A stretch of 64,000 nt of DNA, from NCBI RefSeq assembly GCF_003634695.1, contig NZ_RBWV01000014.1:124001-188000 (forward strand), read 5' to 3'. Shown here piece after piece: positions 30,626 to 41,729 of the stretch. The DNA comes from Motilibacter peucedani. GTDB lineage: Bacteria > Actinomycetota > Actinomycetes > Motilibacterales > Motilibacteraceae. Positions within the stretch are counted from its first letter, which is position 1; every line of letters starts with the position of its first letter. Below the pieces are notes generated by a model. That model was not told the origin of the DNA, made no database searches, and was given only the letters and a program-made list of their open reading frames with translations. Position numbers and translations under genes: made by a program.

Positions 30626-33600
30626 GTGTCACAGCCCACGTCCTCACAAGGACCCCTCGCGGACTTCGGTCCCAACGAGTGGCTGGTCGAAGAGATGTAC
30701 CAGCAGTACCTCCAGGACCCCAACAAGGTCGACAAGGCGTGGTGGGACTTCTTCGCCGGCTACGGCAAGGGCGCTGACGGCGCCGCCTCGCCCGCTCCTG
30801 CACCCGCTGCCGCACCCGCCGCCCCGGCACCTGCTGCTCCGGCACCCGCCGCTCCGGCACCCGCTGCTCCGGCACCCGCCGCTCCGGCACCCGCCGCTCC
30901 TGCACCCGCCGCCCAGCCGCCGGCCGCTCCTGCGGCCGCCGCAGCCGTACCCGCCGCGCAGGCGCCCGCCCCGGAGGCCGTGAAGGCACCGGCACCCCGC
31001 CCGCAGGCGGTCCCCGCGCAGGTCTCCACCGTCGTCTCGCCGACCCCGGCGACCCCCGGCGCCGACCCCGCGCCCGCAGCGCCCGCCAAGGTCGAGCCGT
31101 CGGTCACGCCGCTGCGCGGTCCGAGCGCGCGGGTCGTCACCAACATGGAGGCCTCGCTCGAGGTCCCCACCGCGACCAGCGTGCGCGCCGTGCCGGCCAA
31201 GCTGCTCATCGACAACCGCATCGTCATCAACAACCACCTCAAGCGCGGCCGCGGCGGCAAGGTCTCCTTCACCCACCTGATCGGCTTCGCCGTCGTGCGC
31301 GCGGTCGCCGCGATGCCCGACATGAACGCCGCCTACACCGAGGTCGACGGCAAGCCGGCCGTCTCCCGCCCCGGCCAGATCGGGCTCGGGCTGGCGATCG
31401 ACATGCCCAAGCCCGACGGCACCCGCCAGCTGCTCGTCCCGGCGATCAAGAACGCCGGCACCATGGACTTCTCGCAGTTCTGGGCGGCCTACGAGGACGT
31501 GGTGCGCCGGGCGCGCGCCAACAAGCTGACGGCCGACGACTTCGCCGGCACGACGATCAGCCTGACCAACCCCGGCACCATCGGCACCGTGCACTCCGTG
31601 CCGCGCCTGATGAAGAACCAGGGCGCGATCGTCGGCGTCGGCGCGATGGACTACCCGGCCGAGTACCAAGGCGCGTCGACCGAGACGATGGCGCGCCTCG
31701 CGGTCAGCAAGGTGCTCACGCTCACCAGCACCTACGACCACCGCATCATCCAGGGCGCGCTCTCGGGCGAGTTCCTGCGCCGGGTCCACGCCCTGCTGCT
31801 GGGCGAGGACGGCTTCTACGACGAGATCTTCCGCGCGCTGCGCATACCCTACGAGCCGGTCCGCTGGGCCAAGGACGTCCCCGCCTCGCACGAGGACGAC
31901 ATCACCAAGCAGGCCCGGGTCCAGGAGCTGATCCACGCCTACCGCGTGCGCGGCCACCTCATGGCCGACACCGACCCGCTGGAGTTCCGCCAGCGCAGCC
32001 ACCCCGACCTCGACGTCGTCAACCACGGGCTCACGCTCTGGGACCTCGACCGCGAGTTCGCCACGGGCGGCTTCGGCGGCAAGCCGATGGCGCCGCTGCG
32101 CGACATCCTCGGCGCCCTGCGCGACGCCTACTGCCGGCGCGTCGGGCTCGAGTACATGCACATCCAGGACCCCGAGCAGCGCCGCTGGATCCAGGCCAAG
32201 GTCGAGCACGTCCAGGACAAGCCCGACCGCGAGGAGCAGCTGCGCATCCTGCGCCGGCTCAACGCTGCTGAGGCGTTCGAGACGTTCCTGCAGACCAAGT
32301 TCGTGGGCCAGAAGCGCTTCTCGCTCGAGGGCGGCGAGTCGCTGATCCCGCTGGTCGACGCCGTGCTCGACGAGGCGGCCGAGGCCGGCATCGACGAGGC
32401 CGTCATCGGCATGGCCCACCGCGGCCGGCTCAACATGCTCGCCAACATCGCGGGCAAGAGCTACGCCCAGATCTTCCGCGAGTTCGAGGGCAACCAGGAC
32501 CCCCGCTCCGTCCAGGGCTCCGGCGACGTGAAGTACCACTTGGGCACCCAGGGCACCTTCACCGGCGCCAGCGGCAAGCAGTGCGGGGTCTACCTCGCGG
32601 CGAACCCCTCGCACCTCGAGGCGGTCGACCCGGTGGTCGAGGGCATCGCCCGTGCCAAGCAGGACCGGCTCAACAAGGGCGGCGGCGACGCCGGCTACAG
32701 CGTGCTGCCGGTGCTCGTGCACGGCGACGCGGCGTTCGCCGGCCAGGGCGTCGTGGCCGAGACGCTCAACCTCTCGCAGCTGCGCGGCTACCGCACCGGC
32801 GGCTCGATCCACGTGATCGTCAACAACCAGGTCGGTTTCACGACCTCGCCCGCGTCCTCGCGCTCGTCGTTCTACTCCACCGACGTGGCACGCATGATCC
32901 AGGCGCCGATCTTCCACGTCAACGGCGACGACCCGGAGGCGTGCGTACGCGTCGCCCGGCTCGCGTTCGAGTTCCGGCAGCAGTTCCGCAAGGACGTCGT
33001 CATCGACATGGTCTGCTACCGCCGCCGCGGCCACAACGAGGGCGACGACCCCTCGATGACCCAGCCGCTGATGTACTCCCTCATCGAGCAGAAGCGCTCG
33101 GTGCGCAAGCTGTACACCGAGGCGCTCATCGGGCGCGGCGACATCAGCGTCGAGGACGCCGAGCAGTCGCTGCGCGACTACCAGGAGCAGCTCGAGCGCG
33201 TGTTCGTCGAGACCCGCGAGGCGTCCTCGACCCCGGCCGCGCTCGAGGCCCCCGACGAGCAGCACCGCCCGAGCCACGAGGCGCCGCGCGCGACCGCGGT
33301 CTCCACCGAGGTCGTCAAGCGGGTGTCCGACGCCCACGTCAACATCCCCGACGGCTTCACCGTGCACCCGAAGCTCAAGTCGCTGCTCGAGAAGCGCGCC
33401 GCGATGGCGACCGACGGCGGCATCGACTGGGGCATGGGCGAGCTCTACGCGTTCGGCTCGCTCCTGCTCGAGGGCGTGCCCGTGCGCCTGGCCGGCCAGG
33501 ACAGCCGCCGCGGCACCTTCGTCCAGCGCCACGCGGTGCTCACCGACAAGGTGACCGGCGACGAGTGGACCCCGCTGGCCAACCTCGGCGAGGGCCAGGG

Positions 33601-34444
33601 CCGCTTCTTCGTCTACGACTCGCTGCTCTCGGAGTTCGCGGCGATGGGCTTCGAGTACGGCTACTCGGTGGCCCGGCCCGAGGCGCTGGTGCTGTGGGAG
33701 GCGCAGTTCGGCGACTTCGTCAACGGCGCCCAGACCATCGTCGACGAGTTCATCTCGTCCTCGGAGCAGAAGTGGGGCCAGCGCTCCTCGGTCGTGTTGC
33801 TGCTGCCGCACGGCTACGAGGGCCAGGGCCCCGACCACTCCTCCGCGCGCATCGAGCGGTTCCTCCAGCTGTGCGCCGAGGACAACATGACGGTCGCGCA
33901 GCCCTCGACCCCGGCGAGCTACTTCCACCTGCTGCGCTGGCAGGCCTACCACGAGCCGCGCCGCCCGCTCGTGGTCGCGACGCCGAAGTCGATGCTGCGC
34001 CTGCGCGCCGCGGTCTCGCACCCCGACGACCTGACCAGCGGCTCGTTCCGGCCGGTCATCCCCGAGGAGCAGCCGCTCGACCCGGGTTCGGTCGACCGGA
34101 TCCTGCTCTGCTCGGGCAAGGTCTACTGGGACCTCCTCGCCGAGCGCACCAAGCGCGAGGACACCCGCACCGCCATCGTCCGGCTCGAGCAGCTCGCTCC
34201 CCTGCCGGTCGACGAGATGGTCGCCGCGGTGTCGGCGTTCCCCGGCGCGGAGCTGGTGTGGGTGCAGGACGAGCCGCAGAACCAGGGCGCGTGGGCTCAC
34301 ATCCTGCTCACGCTGCCCGGCCACCTGGGCGGGCGACCGCTGCGCCGGGTCTCCCGCGCCGCGTCGGCCTCCCCCGCCGTCGGCTCGCACCGGGCGCACG
34401 AGGCCGAGCAGCGCGCGCTGGTCACCGCGGCGTTCGAGCGCTGA
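30626..34444 (+). CDS. kgd: Multifunctional 2-oxoglutarate decarboxylase/dehydrogenase (E1 with fused E2 domain)
   Basis: This 1,272-residue TCA-cycle enzyme decarboxylates 2-oxoglutarate with thiamine diphosphate and passes succinyl groups to CoA. Its parts are an E1 N-terminal helix ([20 protein letters not shown]), an Ala/Pro linker (about 50-165), an E2 acyltransferase domain (about 170-400, [10 protein letters not shown]) and the E1 core (about 430-1272), with [26 protein letters not shown] and NGDDPEA for ThDP and metal. It starts at a GTG. The fused form is specific to actinobacteria, where GarA/FHA-type proteins regulate it. Confidence 0.97.
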   Translation: MSQPTSSQGPLADFGPNEWLVEEMYQQYLQDPNKVDKAWWDFFAGYGKGADGAASPAPAPAAAPAAPAPAAPAPAAPAPAAPAPAAPAPAAPAPAAQPPAAPAAAAAVPAAQAPAPEAVKAPAPRPQAVPAQVSTVVSPTPATPGADPAPAAPAKVEPSVTPLRGPSARVVTNMEASLEVPTATSVRAVPAKLLIDNRIVINNHLKRGRGGKVSFTHLIGFAVVRAVAAMPDMNAAYTEVDGKPAVSRPGQIGLGLAIDMPKPDGTRQLLVPAIKNAGTMDFSQFWAAYEDVVRRARANKLTADDFAGTTISLTNPGTIGTVHSVPRLMKNQGAIVGVGAMDYPAEYQGASTETMARLAVSKVLTLTSTYDHRIIQGALSGEFLRRVHALLLGEDGFYDEIFRALRIPYEPVRWAKDVPASHEDDITKQARVQELIHAYRVRGHLMADTDPLEFRQRSHPDLDVVNHGLTLWDLDREFATGGFGGKPMAPLRDILGALRDAYCRRVGLEYMHIQDPEQRRWIQAKVEHVQDKPDREEQLRILRRLNAAEAFETFLQTKFVGQKRFSLEGGESLIPLVDAVLDEAAEAGIDEAVIGMAHRGRLNMLANIAGKSYAQIFREFEGNQDPRSVQGSGDVKYHLGTQGTFTGASGKQCGVYLAANPSHLEAVDPVVEGIARAKQDRLNKGGGDAGYSVLPVLVHGDAAFAGQGVVAETLNLSQLRGYRTGGSIHVIVNNQVGFTTSPASSRSSFYSTDVARMIQAPIFHVNGDDPEACVRVARLAFEFRQQFRKDVVIDMVCYRRRGHNEGDDPSMTQPLMYSLIEQKRSVRKLYTEALIGRGDISVEDAEQSLRDYQEQLERVFVETREASSTPAALEAPDEQHRPSHEAPRATAVSTEVVKRVSDAHVNIPDGFTVHPKLKSLLEKRAAMATDGGIDWGMGELYAFGSLLLEGVPVRLAGQDSRRGTFVQRHAVLTDKVTGDEWTPLANLGEGQGRFFVYDSLLSEFAAMGFEYGYSVARPEALVLWEAQFGDFVNGAQTIVDEFISSSEQKWGQRSSVVLLLPHGYEGQGPDHSSARIERFLQLCAEDNMTVAQPSTPASYFHLLRWQAYHEPRRPLVVATPKSMLRLRAAVSHPDDLTSGSFRPVIPEEQPLDPGSVDRILLCSGKVYWDLLAERTKREDTRTAIVRLEQLAPLPVDEMVAAVSAFPGAELVWVQDEPQNQGAWAHILLTLPGHLGGRPLRRVSRAASASPAVGSHRAHEAEQRALVTAAFER
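30826..30900 (+). repeat. 15-bp coding tandem repeat in the Kgd linker
   Basis: Five near-identical 15-bp units (GGCACCCGCCGCTCC with single T/C changes) encode repeated P-A-A-P-A in the flexible linker between the N-terminal helix and the E2 domain. Length changes of one unit keep the frame, so linker length may differ between strains. Composition is typical of E2 lipoyl-type linkers, although no lipoyl domain is present. Confidence 0.85.
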
Positions 34445-34451
34445 GCCGCAG

Positions 34452-34625
34452 GTGTACGCGAGCGACCGCGGGCTCGAGGAGCTCGAGACCCGCCGGGGTG
34501 ACGAGGAGGTCACCCTGGCGTGGCTCGCCGAGCGGCTGCGCCTGTTCGTCGACCTGAACCCGGAGTTCGAGGTGCCCGTCGAGCGGCTCGCCACCTGGCT
34601 CGCCCGCGCCGACGACGAGGACTAG
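34452..34625 (+). CDS. Small DUF6104-type protein
   Basis: This 57-residue acidic protein starts at a GTG seven bases after the kgd stop. It begins with a Tyr-Ala-Ser-Asp-Arg-Gly-Leu-Glu-Glu-Leu pattern, continues with RRGDEEVTLAWLAERL and ends in a D-D-E-D tail. Proteins of this size and sequence follow kgd in many actinobacteria and are classed as DUF6104. Function unknown; the tight spacing suggests co-expression with Kgd. It is shorter than most ORF cut-offs and easily missed. Confidence 0.8.
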   Translation: MYASDRGLEELETRRGDEEVTLAWLAERLRLFVDLNPEFEVPVERLATWLARADDED

Positions 34626-34635
34626 CTCTCCCTCT

Positions 34636-34694
34636 CCACGACGTCGTGGTGCCCCATCGCCCTATACCGGCGACCAGACACCACGACATCGTGG
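34636..34694. repeat. Palindrome pair downstream of kgd-DUF6104
   Basis: CCACGACGTCGTGG at 34636-34649 is a perfect 14-bp palindrome, and CCACGACATCGTGG at 34681-34694 is a second copy with its centre altered. The two also pair with each other over about 16 bp around a 29-nt loop. The second copy is preceded by GGCGACCAG, as are the two copies at 38868-38941. It may terminate the kgd transcript and is one member of a REP-like family. Confidence 0.8.
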
Positions 34695-34719
34695 GGCTCT
34701 GCGGCGTACGCTCGAACGC

Positions 34720-35364
34720 GTGATCGAAGACCTGGCGTTCCAGGGCTCGCTGTTCGACGGCGGTGAGACCGGCCCGGACCTCGCCTTCTCGGGCCTGCGC
34801 CGGCTGCAGCTGGACGAGCGCAGCTGGGTCGACGTGTGCCCGGGGTGGCTGCGCGGGTCCGACGCGCTGTTCGACGCGATGGTCGCGACCGGCCGCTTCT
34901 CGCAGCGCACCGTCAAGATGTGGGACTCGACGCTGCCAGAGCCGCGGCTCACCGCCGCCTTCGACCCTGAGCTCGCCGCCACCGGGCCCGACCAGGCGCC
35001 CGCCGCCCTGCGCGACATCTCCGCCGCGGTCTCGGCCCGCTACGGCATCGCCTTCGACCGCGTGTGGGTCAACCTCTACCGCGACGGCCGAGACAGCGTC
35101 GCCTGGCACGGCGACCGCAACCGGCACACCCACACCAACCCGCTGGTGGTCACCGTCTCGCTCGGGGCGCGGCGCCGGTTCCTGCTGCGCCCGCGCGGCG
35201 GGCGCACCGCCCACGAGCTGCGCCCCGGCCTCGGCGACCTGGTCGTCATGGGCGGCGCCTGCCAGCACGAGTGGGAGCACACGGTGCCCAAGGAGGCCAG
35301 GGCCGTCGGCCCGCGCATGAGCATCACCATGCGCCACAGCGCCGAGCTGGCCGCGACCGCCTGA
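34720..35364 (+). CDS. AlkB-like 2-oxoglutarate/Fe(II) dioxygenase
   Basis: This 214-residue repair enzyme should demethylate alkylated bases in nucleic acids by oxidation. The Fe(II) triad is seen as WHGD (His and Asp near residue 128) and the HEWEHTV histidine near 188, and the 2-oxoglutarate arginine is in RMSITMRH near 203. It is the AlkB/ALKBH2-3-like type with VNLYRDGRDSVAWHGD. The start is a GTG at 34720. It converges on the chemoreceptor gene with a 16-bp gap. Confidence 0.92.
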   Translation: MIEDLAFQGSLFDGGETGPDLAFSGLRRLQLDERSWVDVCPGWLRGSDALFDAMVATGRFSQRTVKMWDSTLPEPRLTAAFDPELAATGPDQAPAALRDISAAVSARYGIAFDRVWVNLYRDGRDSVAWHGDRNRHTHTNPLVVTVSLGARRRFLLRPRGGRTAHELRPGLGDLVVMGGACQHEWEHTVPKEARAVGPRMSITMRHSAELAATA

Positions 35365-35380
35365 GCCTGCTGGGAGGCGC

Positions 35381-37079
<1,699 letters not shown>

Positions 37080-37132
37080 CCGTCCTGGTTCGACCCGTAC
37101 GCGCCTCCGCTGAAGTGCCCCGGGACACCACC

Positions 37133-37453
37133 TCAGGAGCGCCGAGCCCACGGGCGACTGACGACGACGCCGACGACGTCGCAGTCGGGTACGGGTCGGC
37201 CCAGCGTCCAGGAGTCGGTGCCCTCGGCCGGGTTGTCGCTCTCGACCCACCAGCCCCCGGCGTCGCGCACGCCGGCGCGCTTCACCGAGAGCGGCCGGTC
37301 GGGCAGCCGCACGACGACCAGGTCACCGGCGCGCGGTCGGGCGCCGCGGCGTACCCAGATCCGCTGCCCGGGTGCCAGCGTCGGCAGCATCGAGCGGCCC
37401 GTGACCTCGGCCCGGAACCACGGCCACCGCGTCTGCCTCGGCACCGGGCGCAC
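37133..37453 (-). CDS. sodX: Nickel-type superoxide dismutase maturation protease
   Basis: This 106-residue S26-family peptidase removes the N-terminal leader of the SodN precursor. The catalytic serine is in EVTGRSMLPTL near residue 20 and the lysine in PLSVKRAG near residue 60. It has no membrane anchor, as expected for SodX, and the length is short but typical. It is divergent from its substrate gene sodN, 75 bp away. The GTG at 37453 was chosen by length; a second GTG nine bases downstream is possible. Confidence 0.9.
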   Translation of the reverse strand: MRPVPRQTRWPWFRAEVTGRSMLPTLAPGQRIWVRRGARPRAGDLVVVRLPDRPLSVKRAGVRDAGGWWVESDNPAEGTDSWTLGRPVPDCDVVGVVVSRPWARRS

Positions 37454-37459
37454 TCCCTG

Positions 37460-37487
37460 TTGCAGGCGGAAACGCCGGGGGTAGGGT
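37460..37487 (+). promoter_or_regulatory. sodN promoter
   Basis: TTGCAG (37460-37465), a 16-nt spacer and TAGGGT (37482-37487) make a good primary-sigma promoter, with transcription expected near 37494 and a leader of about 35 nt. A GTTGC/GCAAC inverted repeat frames the region (from 37459 to about 37492), which might bind a nickel-dependent repressor such as Nur or SrnR. The gap is shared with sodX. Confidence 0.55.
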
Positions 37488-37528
37488 CGCAACGAAAGTT
37501 CCTCAAGCAGCGGAAAGGTTGCGTGCCG

Positions 37529-37933
37529 ATGTTCGCACGACTGTTCGCGCCCAAGACTCGCGTGTCCGCCCACTGCGACCTGCCGTGCGGGGTCTACGAC
37601 CCGGCCCAGGCTCGCATCGAGGCCGAGTCGGTCAAGGCGATCTGCGAGAAGTACCAGCAGAACGAGGACCCGGTGTTCCGCACGCGGGCCCTGATCATCA
37701 AGGAGCAGCGGGCCGACCTGGTCAAGCACCACCTCTGGGTGCTGTGGACCGACTACTTCAAGCCGCCGCACTTCGAGAAGTACCCGAACCTGCACCAGCT
37801 GTTCAACGAGGCCACCAAGATGGCCGGTGCCGCGGGCGGCAAGGGCACGGTCGACCCGGCCGAGGCGCAGAAGCTGCTCGACAAGATCGCCGAGATCGAC
37901 GCCATCTTCTGGGAGACCAAGAAGGCGGCCTAG
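37529..37933 (+). CDS. sodN: Nickel superoxide dismutase
   Basis: This 134-residue precursor (about 120 after processing) dismutates superoxide in the cytosol as a hexamer. The nickel hook follows directly on a 14-residue leader: HCDLPCGVY at residues 15-23, with His1, Cys2 and Cys6 of the mature protein as ligands. The C-terminal four-helix part ending IDAIFWETKKAA is typical. The ATG at 37529 has GGAAAGG ten bases upstream; a GTG six bases earlier is less well spaced. The maturation protease gene is divergent. Confidence 0.97.
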   Translation: MFARLFAPKTRVSAHCDLPCGVYDPAQARIEAESVKAICEKYQQNEDPVFRTRALIIKEQRADLVKHHLWVLWTDYFKPPHFEKYPNLHQLFNEATKMAGAAGGKGTVDPAEAQKLLDKIAEIDAIFWETKKAA

Positions 37934-37955
37934 TCCCCCGACGCGCTCTGCGACC

Positions 37956-37979
37956 GCCTCCCGGGTGCTCCCGGGAGGC
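37956..37979. terminator. Bidirectional terminator between sodN and yihY
   Basis: GCCTCCCGGG (37956-37965) and CCCGGGAGGC (37970-37979) form a perfect 10-bp stem with a TGCT loop in the 55-bp gap between convergent sodN and yihY. It is well placed to end both transcripts. Confidence 0.8.
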
Positions 37980-37988
37980 CGTCGTGCG

Positions 37989-38837
37989 TCAGTCCTGCGG
38001 CGCGGGCGCGACGTGCAGCTCGGCGCGCAGCAGGGCGTCGACCTCGAGGGCGATGGCGTAGCCCACCAGAACCACCAGGTGCAGCACCCACAGCCACAGC
38101 CCCAGCGCCACCACGGCGCCCACCACGGGCAGCCCGCCGAAGGGCGCCGCCAGGTCGATGGGCAGGGCGAGGAACAGCACGAAGCCCTGCAGGAACCCGC
38201 TCACGAACGACGCGGCGGTGAAGCCGGCCCACGCCGCCGCCGCCCACGATCCGAGCGAGGGCCCCACGACCCGGTAGGTCCAGGTCAGCGGCAGGGCCAG
38301 CACCAGCCAGTCGACGACCAGCGCGACGAACACGCCGAGAGCGGTGGGCCCGGCGCGACCGGTGTCGAACAGCTGGGCGAGCCACGGGCTGACCAGCAGC
38401 ACCGCCGGCACCAGGATCGGCGTGAGCGCGAGCACGGGCAGCACCCGCAGCCGTCCGCGCCAGCCGGCCATCCGCTCGGTGTCGCGCTCGAGCGCGAGGA
38501 AGGCGCGGCGCAGCCCCTCGCCGTAGACCGAGGCGGGGAACAGCGCAACCAGCGCCCCTAGCCCGCCCAGGCCTGCGCCGGCGACGACGAGCTGGTGGGC
38601 GGTCGAGGGCGCGCCGAGGCTGTCGGGCAGCGCGGCACCGACCGAGTCGGCCAGCCGGAGCACCCGGTCGCGGCCCAGCACGAGCCGCGCGGTCCACGTG
38701 CCGAACAGCAGCGACGGGACGATCGCGATGCCGGCGTAGAAGGTGAGGCCCGCCCCGGTCAGCGCGAGGTCGTGCCCGCGCAGCGAGCGGACGGTCGCGA
38801 GGAGCACGAGACGTACGCGGCGCTCGAACGAGCGCAC
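37989..38837 (-). CDS. YihY/BrkB-family membrane protein
   Basis: This 282-residue protein has about six membrane helices. It matches the YihY/BrkB (virulence factor BrkB) family: an N-terminal basic segment, GAGLTFYAGIAIVPSLL in helix 1, and the late WTYRVVGPSLGSWAAAAWAG loop. Its function is unsettled; the old RNase BN assignment was wrong. The GTG at 38837 is preferred over one nine bases upstream because GGAGGTGG lies about six bases before it. Two palindromic repeats lie just upstream. Confidence 0.85.
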   Translation of the reverse strand: MRSFERRVRLVLLATVRSLRGHDLALTGAGLTFYAGIAIVPSLLFGTWTARLVLGRDRVLRLADSVGAALPDSLGAPSTAHQLVVAGAGLGGLGALVALFPASVYGEGLRRAFLALERDTERMAGWRGRLRVLPVLALTPILVPAVLLVSPWLAQLFDTGRAGPTALGVFVALVVDWLVLALPLTWTYRVVGPSLGSWAAAAWAGFTAASFVSGFLQGFVLFLALPIDLAAPFGGLPVVGAVVALGLWLWVLHLVVLVGYAIALEVDALLRAELHVAPAPQD

Positions 38838-38867
38838 GACGTCCACCTCCGCAGCGTAGTCGCTGCG

Positions 38868-38941
38868 CAGGGCGACCAGGCACCACGACGTCGTGGGTCC
38901 CCGTGGGCGCCACAGGGCGACCAGGGACCACGACGTCGTGG
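38868..38941. repeat. Two 29-bp direct repeats, each ending in a 14-bp palindrome
   Basis: Two copies of a unit that begins CAGGGCGACCAGG and ends with the palindrome CCACGACGTCGTGG lie at 38868-38896 and 38913-38941, differing at one base. The second ends exactly at the base before the pilT stop codon. The same palindrome, with the same GGCGACCAG lead-in, lies after kgd (34636-34694). This repeat family fills most of the yihY-pilT gap. Confidence 0.85.
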
Positions 38942-40030
38942 CTAGGCGGCGACCAGCCCCACCCGGCGCAGCTCGACCTGGAGGTCGTGCGGGCTGGTGG
39001 ACACGGCGAGCGCGTCCTCGAGCGTCACGACGCCGTCGCGGAGCAGCGCGACGAGGTGCTGGTCGAAGGTCTGCATGCCGTAGAAGCCGCTCTCGGTGAT
39101 GATGTCGCGGATCGAGCCGGTCTTCTCGGGGTCGACGATCGCCTCGAGGATCCGCCCAGTGCCGACGGCGACCTCCATGACGACGCAGCGGCCCTGCCCG
39201 TCGGCGCGCGGCGCGAGCCGCTGGCACACGACGCCCTTGAGGGCCCCCGCCAGCGAGTGGCGCACCTGCTGGCGCTCGTGGGGCGGGAAGACGTCGATCA
39301 CGCGGTTGACCGTCTCCTGCGCGTCGGTCGTGTGCAGGGTCGAGAGCACCATGTGGCCGGTCTCGGCGGCGGAGATCGCCGCGCGCACCGTCTCGGCGTC
39401 GCGCATCTCGCCGATCAGGATGACGTCGGGATCCTGGCGCAGCGCGCCGCGCAGGGCGGAGGCGAAGCTCTCGGTGTCGACGTGGACCTCGCGCTGGTTG
39501 ACCATGCCGAGCTTGTCGGTGTGCAGGACCTCGATCGGGTCCTCGATGGTGACGATGTGCGACTCGCGCGTGGAGTTGATGTGGTCGATCATCCCGGCCA
39601 GCGTCGTGGTCTTGCCCGAACCGGTCGGGCCCGTCACCAGCACCAGGCCGCGCGGCTCGGCCGCGAGCGTCTCGAGCACCGGCGGCAGGCCGAGCTCCGA
39701 GAGCGGCACGGCCCCGACGCTGACGCGGCGGAAGACCAGGCCGACCGAGCCGCGGGCGCGGAAGGCGTTGACGCGGAAGCGGCCGAAGCCCGGCACGGAG
39801 TAGGCGAAGTCGGCCTCCTGCGTGCGGGCGAAGGACTCGAGCAGGTCGGCGCGCAGCACCTCGCCGAGCATCGCCTCGGTGTCGTCGGGTCCGAGGCTCG
39901 GTGCCTGGAGGCGGCGCAGGCGACCGTCGATGCGTACCCGCGGCGGCGAGCCGACCTTGCAGTGCAGGTCTGACCCGCGCAGCTCGCACAGCGCGCGCAG
40001 GAAGGGGACGACCGACAGCGGGGTGCTCAC
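38942..40030 (-). CDS. pilT: PilT-family twitching motility ATPase
   Basis: This 362-residue hexameric ATPase retracts type IV pili. It shows the N-terminal PAS-like region, Walker A GPTGSGKTTT near residue 135, the Asp box IVTIEDPIE, Walker B DPDVILIGEMRD, and the His box GHMVLSTLHT. These retraction-ATPase features separate it from PilB. No pilin, PilB or PilC gene is nearby, so it is an orphan here. The GTG at 40030 is used; there is little ribosome-site evidence. It is divergent from the DUF5317 gene. Confidence 0.92.
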   Translation of the reverse strand: MSTPLSVVPFLRALCELRGSDLHCKVGSPPRVRIDGRLRRLQAPSLGPDDTEAMLGEVLRADLLESFARTQEADFAYSVPGFGRFRVNAFRARGSVGLVFRRVSVGAVPLSELGLPPVLETLAAEPRGLVLVTGPTGSGKTTTLAGMIDHINSTRESHIVTIEDPIEVLHTDKLGMVNQREVHVDTESFASALRGALRQDPDVILIGEMRDAETVRAAISAAETGHMVLSTLHTTDAQETVNRVIDVFPPHERQQVRHSLAGALKGVVCQRLAPRADGQGRCVVMEVAVGTGRILEAIVDPEKTGSIRDIITESGFYGMQTFDQHLVALLRDGVVTLEDALAVSTSPHDLQVELRRVGLVAA

Positions 40031-40077
40031 GCGGGACCATCGGCAGCAGTGCGCCCGGGCTGAGCCACACTGGGGCC

Positions 40078-40623
40078 ATGGGGCTCGTCCTGCTCGCCGC
40101 GGTCGGCGCGGTGCTGGTGGGCCTGGCGACCGGCGGCTCACTGCGGGCGCTCGCGAGCGTGCGCGTGCTCGGCCTGCCCGTGCTGGCGCTGGGCGTGGCC
40201 GCTCAGGCGGGAGCGCTGCTGGCGCCGGCGGGCGACGGCGTACGCGCTGCGCTCGTCGCGCTCTCGGTGCTCGCGGCGCTCGTGGTCGTCGTCGTGAACC
40301 GCGGACTGGCCGGGGTCTGGCTGATCGGCGCCGGGCTGCTGCTCAACGCCGCGGTCGTCGCCGCCAACGGCGCGATGCCGGTCTCGCTCGACGCGGCCCA
40401 CCGGGCCGGGATCAGCGAGCGAGCCCTCGGGCTGGGCGCCGACCCGGGCCGGGAGGAGGCGGGCTCCGGCACGAGGCTGCGGGTCCTCTCGGACACGCTG
40501 CCCCTCGCGTTCCCGCCGCGGCGGGAGGTCGTCAGCGCCGGGGACGTGCTGGTGGCGGCCGGCGCCGCGGCGTTCCTGCTCAGCGCGCTCAGGTCGGGCG
40601 GTGCGCTGCGGCGCAGGAGCTAG
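40078..40623 (+). CDS. DUF5317 membrane protein
   Basis: This 181-residue protein has about five membrane helices in its first 115 residues, a short loop and a last helix. It resembles actinobacterial DUF5317 proteins, with a GLLLNAAVVAANGAMPVS segment typical of the family. Function unknown. Its 3' end overlaps the convergent rsrA gene by 4 bp, and it is divergent from pilT across 47 bp. Confidence 0.75.
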   Translation: MGLVLLAAVGAVLVGLATGGSLRALASVRVLGLPVLALGVAAQAGALLAPAGDGVRAALVALSVLAALVVVVVNRGLAGVWLIGAGLLLNAAVVAANGAMPVSLDAAHRAGISERALGLGADPGREEAGSGTRLRVLSDTLPLAFPPRREVVSAGDVLVAAGAAAFLLSALRSGGALRRRS

Positions 40624-40892
40624 CGCTCGGTCTCCACCATCGTGACCTGGATCTGCTGGATGCGGGTGAGCACCTTGGAGCGCAGGGCGGCGGGAGCCGG
40701 GTCGGTGCACGAGCGCTTGACCAGCACCTTGACCTCCTCCTCGATGCCGAACTCGCGCAGGCAGGGCCCGCACTCCTCGAGGTGGTGCTGGATGCTCGCG
40801 CAGTCAGCGGTGGCCAGCTCGCCGTCGATGTAGGTGTAGACGCGGGCCAGGACCTCGACGCACGGGGTCTCGTGGTGGTTGCCGCAGCTCAT
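40620..40892 (-). CDS. rsrA: Zinc-binding redox anti-sigma factor (RsrA)
   Basis: This 90-residue ZAS-family protein holds SigR in reduced cells and releases it when thiols are oxidised. The cysteine and histidine positions, C3, C11, C31, H37, C41 and C44, match those of Streptomyces RsrA exactly, including the HxxxCxxC motif HLEECGPC. A further C62 is present. The start overlaps the sigR stop by 4 bp (ATGA), which keeps the two proteins in balance. Confidence 0.96.
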   Translation of the reverse strand: MSCGNHHETPCVEVLARVYTYIDGELATADCASIQHHLEECGPCLREFGIEEEVKVLVKRSCTDPAPAALRSKVLTRIQQIQVTMVETER

Positions 40893-41551
40893 TCGGACCC
40901 CTCCTCGGCGGACGCGGACGTGACGGCGGCCGAGACGAGCCCGCGCTCGCGGGCGTAGTCCTCGAGCAGGCTGCGCAGCTGGCGCCGGCCGCGGTGCAGG
41001 CGGGACATCACGGTGCCGATCGGCGTGCCCATGATGTCGGCGATCTCCTTGTAGGCGAACCCCTCGACGTCGGCGAGGTAGACCGCGATGCGGAAGTCCT
41101 CGGGGATCGACTGCAGCGCGTCCTTGACGTCGCTGTCGGGCAGGTGCTCGAGCGCCTCCGCCTCGGCCGACTTGAGCCCGGCCGAGGTGTGCTCGCCCGC
41201 GGCCGCGATCTGCCAGTCCTCGATCTCCTGGCTGTCGGCCTGCTGGGGCTCGCGCTGCTTCTTGCGGTAGGTGTTGATGAACGTGTTGGTCAGGATCCGG
41301 TAGAGCCAGGCCTTGAGGTTGGTGCCGACCTGGAACTGGTGGAAGCTGGAGTACGCCTTGGCGAAGGTCTCCTGGACCAGGTCCTCGGCGTCGCTGGGGT
41401 TGCGCGTCATGCGCAGCGCCGCCGAGTAGAGCTGGTCGACGAAGGGCAGCGCGTCGCGCTCGAAGCGCGCGGTGCGCTCTGCCGCCGTCTCCGCGGCCTG
41501 CTCCGGCTCTGCGCGCTGCGGCTCTGACTGGGGTGACACGTCCTGGCTCAT
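40889..41551 (-). CDS. sigR: ECF sigma factor SigR (disulphide stress)
   Basis: This 220-residue ECF sigma factor contains region 2 (about 30-100; [17 protein letters not shown] and [10 protein letters not shown]) and region 4 (about 140-200; [29 protein letters not shown]). It directs RNA polymerase to GGAAT-N18/19-GTT promoters after thiol oxidation. The usual start is the ATG at 41551, with a poor ribosome site. The same frame has an ATG at 41656 with an AGGAGG site five bases upstream, giving a 255-residue form comparable with SigR' of Streptomyces. It is coupled to rsrA, and a SigR-type promoter lies upstream. Confidence 0.95.
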   Translation of the reverse strand: MSQDVSPQSEPQRAEPEQAAETAAERTARFERDALPFVDQLYSAALRMTRNPSDAEDLVQETFAKAYSSFHQFQVGTNLKAWLYRILTNTFINTYRKKQREPQQADSQEIEDWQIAAAGEHTSAGLKSAEAEALEHLPDSDVKDALQSIPEDFRIAVYLADVEGFAYKEIADIMGTPIGTVMSRLHRGRRQLRSLLEDYARERGLVSAAVTSASAEEGSE

Positions 41552-41656
41552 CGAGGACGAGCCTAGCGGCGCGGGCGACGACAAGCCGCCCAGCGGCCAC
41601 TCGGCCCACGAGAGCACGGGCAGCTCGCCCTGTCGTAGGGAGCTCGCGGCGAGCAT
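41552..41656 (-). other. In-frame N-terminal extension of sigR (SigR'-like start)
   Basis: This 35-codon extension begins at the ATG at 41656 with AGGAGG and a 4-5 base spacer, a far better initiation site than that of the short form. It starts [20 protein letters not shown]. In S. coelicolor the stress-induced transcript yields a longer, protease-sensitive SigR'; this may be the same arrangement. Confidence 0.6.
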
Positions 41657-41729
41657 CCGGCCTCCTGGGACGTGTCGCGCGGGGCGACGTCGGGGTGGTG
41701 CGCGCCTCGCGTTGCTGGCGCGTCAGGTG

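Noticed and set aside
30644-34594. 1,316-codon open frame antisense to kgd
   Set aside because: It mirrors kgd codons on the other strand, is rich in Arg/Leu/Val without motifs, and is a known artefact of very GC-rich genes. Other long antisense frames (for example 2103-3296, 5330-7645, 7485-9959, 15326-17350) were rejected for the same reason.
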